This document shows positions 62,946 to 64,000 of a DNA stretch of 64,000 nucleotides, in pieces. Origin of the DNA: Breviolum minutum Mf 1.05b.01 (Eukaryota > Sar > Dinophyceae > Suessiales > Symbiodiniaceae). Both the position numbers and the translations under genes were made by a program. Positions within the stretch are counted from its first letter, which is position 1. Every line of letters starts with the position of its first letter. The stretch lies in NCBI GenBank assembly GCA_000507305.1, contig DF239818.1:62001-126000 (forward strand), in the 5' to 3' direction. The notes beneath the pieces were generated by a model that made no database searches, was not told the origin of the DNA, and saw nothing but the letters and a program-made list of their open reading frames with translations.

Positions 62946-63735
62946 CTCTTTTTTCTTTTCTTCTTTTTGGCGGTTGAAGGCTTCATGGTTGACACATGTC
63001 AAGTTTTGCTTGGGAGGGATGGGAAATCCCTCGTAAATTTCATACATATGAAGATTCTTGGCGGTAAACGGCCTGTTCAGCCATGATGGGACCCCAAAGT
63101 CCCGAAATGGAAATGAAGGAATTCAGAGTTCAACTTTTTGAGGGGTTTGGGATAAAGGGACGTTCCCATGCACCATATCATTCGCATGGACGTAGACAAT
63201 AGCATGGTACCATACATATTCAAACTTATTGTAGAATTGAGGTATTACAGTATATGATTATACTGTATTAAAACCTTTGCTTGTACTTATCGTATTGAAC
63301 TACAGAATGTGAACCATGGCTGGTCTCTGCGATACAAGTGTTCCCACATTCCCCATCTCTGTAAGACATACGGCATATTTTGTTGACAGGGTAATTCGAT
63401 GAATGTCATTTTTTTCGAAGGGTTTTTAACATCACCGTCAGGGGCTTAAAATGCAAACCCAGACATAAGACCTACTCAGTAATCCATTTTGAGGCAGGAA
63501 ACTTCTGTTTGAGCAGAAGACAAACAGTTTGGCAAATCGTTAGTGGATGTTTAAGGATAATATCACGTCATTTCTGCGCCATGGCCATATAGTTATATTC
63601 AACTTGAAGAATCAGTCACTAATCACTTCAGCAGCTCCCTAGGACCCTTAACAAAATTTCCGTGTGTTTTGTTTTGGCACAACCTTAAAAGAAGCAACCC
63701 AACCGTCAACCAACTCCCTTCAACTTCGCCTCCAG
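62946..63735. other. No supported gene
   Basis: AT-rich intron-like DNA. No repeat recognised. Confidence 0.5.
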
Positions 63736-63801
63736 GTTATTGTCGATTGCTGCGAGTCCTGTGTTACTGTTGCACAGTTCCTTGGGGTTCAGGAGGGAGA
63801 G
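63736..63801 (+). CDS. Candidate coding exon
   Basis: Acceptor CGCCTCCAG|GTT, phase 0. Reads VIVDCCESCVTVAQFLGV and QEGE to a possible donor GAG|GTGGAT. Unspliced it would end VDGYDSLINHTWMH and TAA at 63,844. Confidence 0.45.
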
Positions 63802-64000
63802 GTGGATGGATATGACTCCTTGATAAACCACACCTGGATGCATTAAATGGCAAGGCATAGGGTTGGATACCAGGGAGGTTACCCGGTACAACCCATCCCC
63901 GAAATATCATGGATTCAAAGTTTACGAATCTATAATCATTTGCATAACTTAGGTTGGGTAAACTCACACCCAGGGAACTTTAGGAAGGGCAGGATCTTTT

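Overview
The window looks like nuclear DNA of a dinoflagellate, most likely a Symbiodiniaceae/Suessiales-type alga. This is an inference, moderately confident. The background is AT-rich and intron-like. Coding sequence appears as short, GC-richer islands that mostly start after a pyrimidine-rich CAG|G acceptor. The best islands are nearly all on the + strand, which fits one or a few very long, intron-rich + strand genes. The one large element is a Ty1/copia-type retrotransposon whose domain order (gag, protease, GRF zinc finger, a PPC/ENP methyltransferase-like segment, integrase, RT, RNase H) I associate with dinoflagellate copia polyproteins. There are no bacterial-style operons, rRNA genes, CRISPR arrays or convincing tRNA genes.

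Layout. 1-16.8 kb: sparse candidate exons, short TA-flanked inverted-repeat elements (MITEs), long microsatellites including a (GT)n of about 95 units, and a GTT/GTC array. 16,926-25,474: a complete LTR retrotransposon on the - strand, with two identical 118-bp LTRs (TG...CA), a 5-bp TTACC target duplication, a primer-binding site matching initiator-tRNA-Met, and four long overlapping frames. It sits inside an older MITE. 25.5-43 kb: more + strand exon candidates, several MITEs and a degenerate GTTN array. 44.6-51.2 kb: the densest exon cluster. At 49.9-50.4 kb four exons join in phase across introns of only 73-82 bp. 51.2-64 kb: further exons, a TGTCCGCG-rich patch, ACTTATAAGT-rich palindromic patches, and an exact 299-bp duplication across a single N that is almost certainly an assembly artefact.

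How it fits together. The host exons are small and of unrecognised function. Long introns appear to have been filled by several families of about 100-120 bp TA-flanked hairpin elements. Some of these carry a TTTTCAG|G motif in the right arm or lie directly upstream of exons, so they may contribute splice sites. The young copia element then landed antisense in this landscape. Its coding frame changes four times (+1, +1, -1, -1; net zero), once inside a single zinc finger, which is either unusual translation or indels. Exon ends are read by eye from frame, splice-site and third-position signals and should be taken as plus or minus a few bases.
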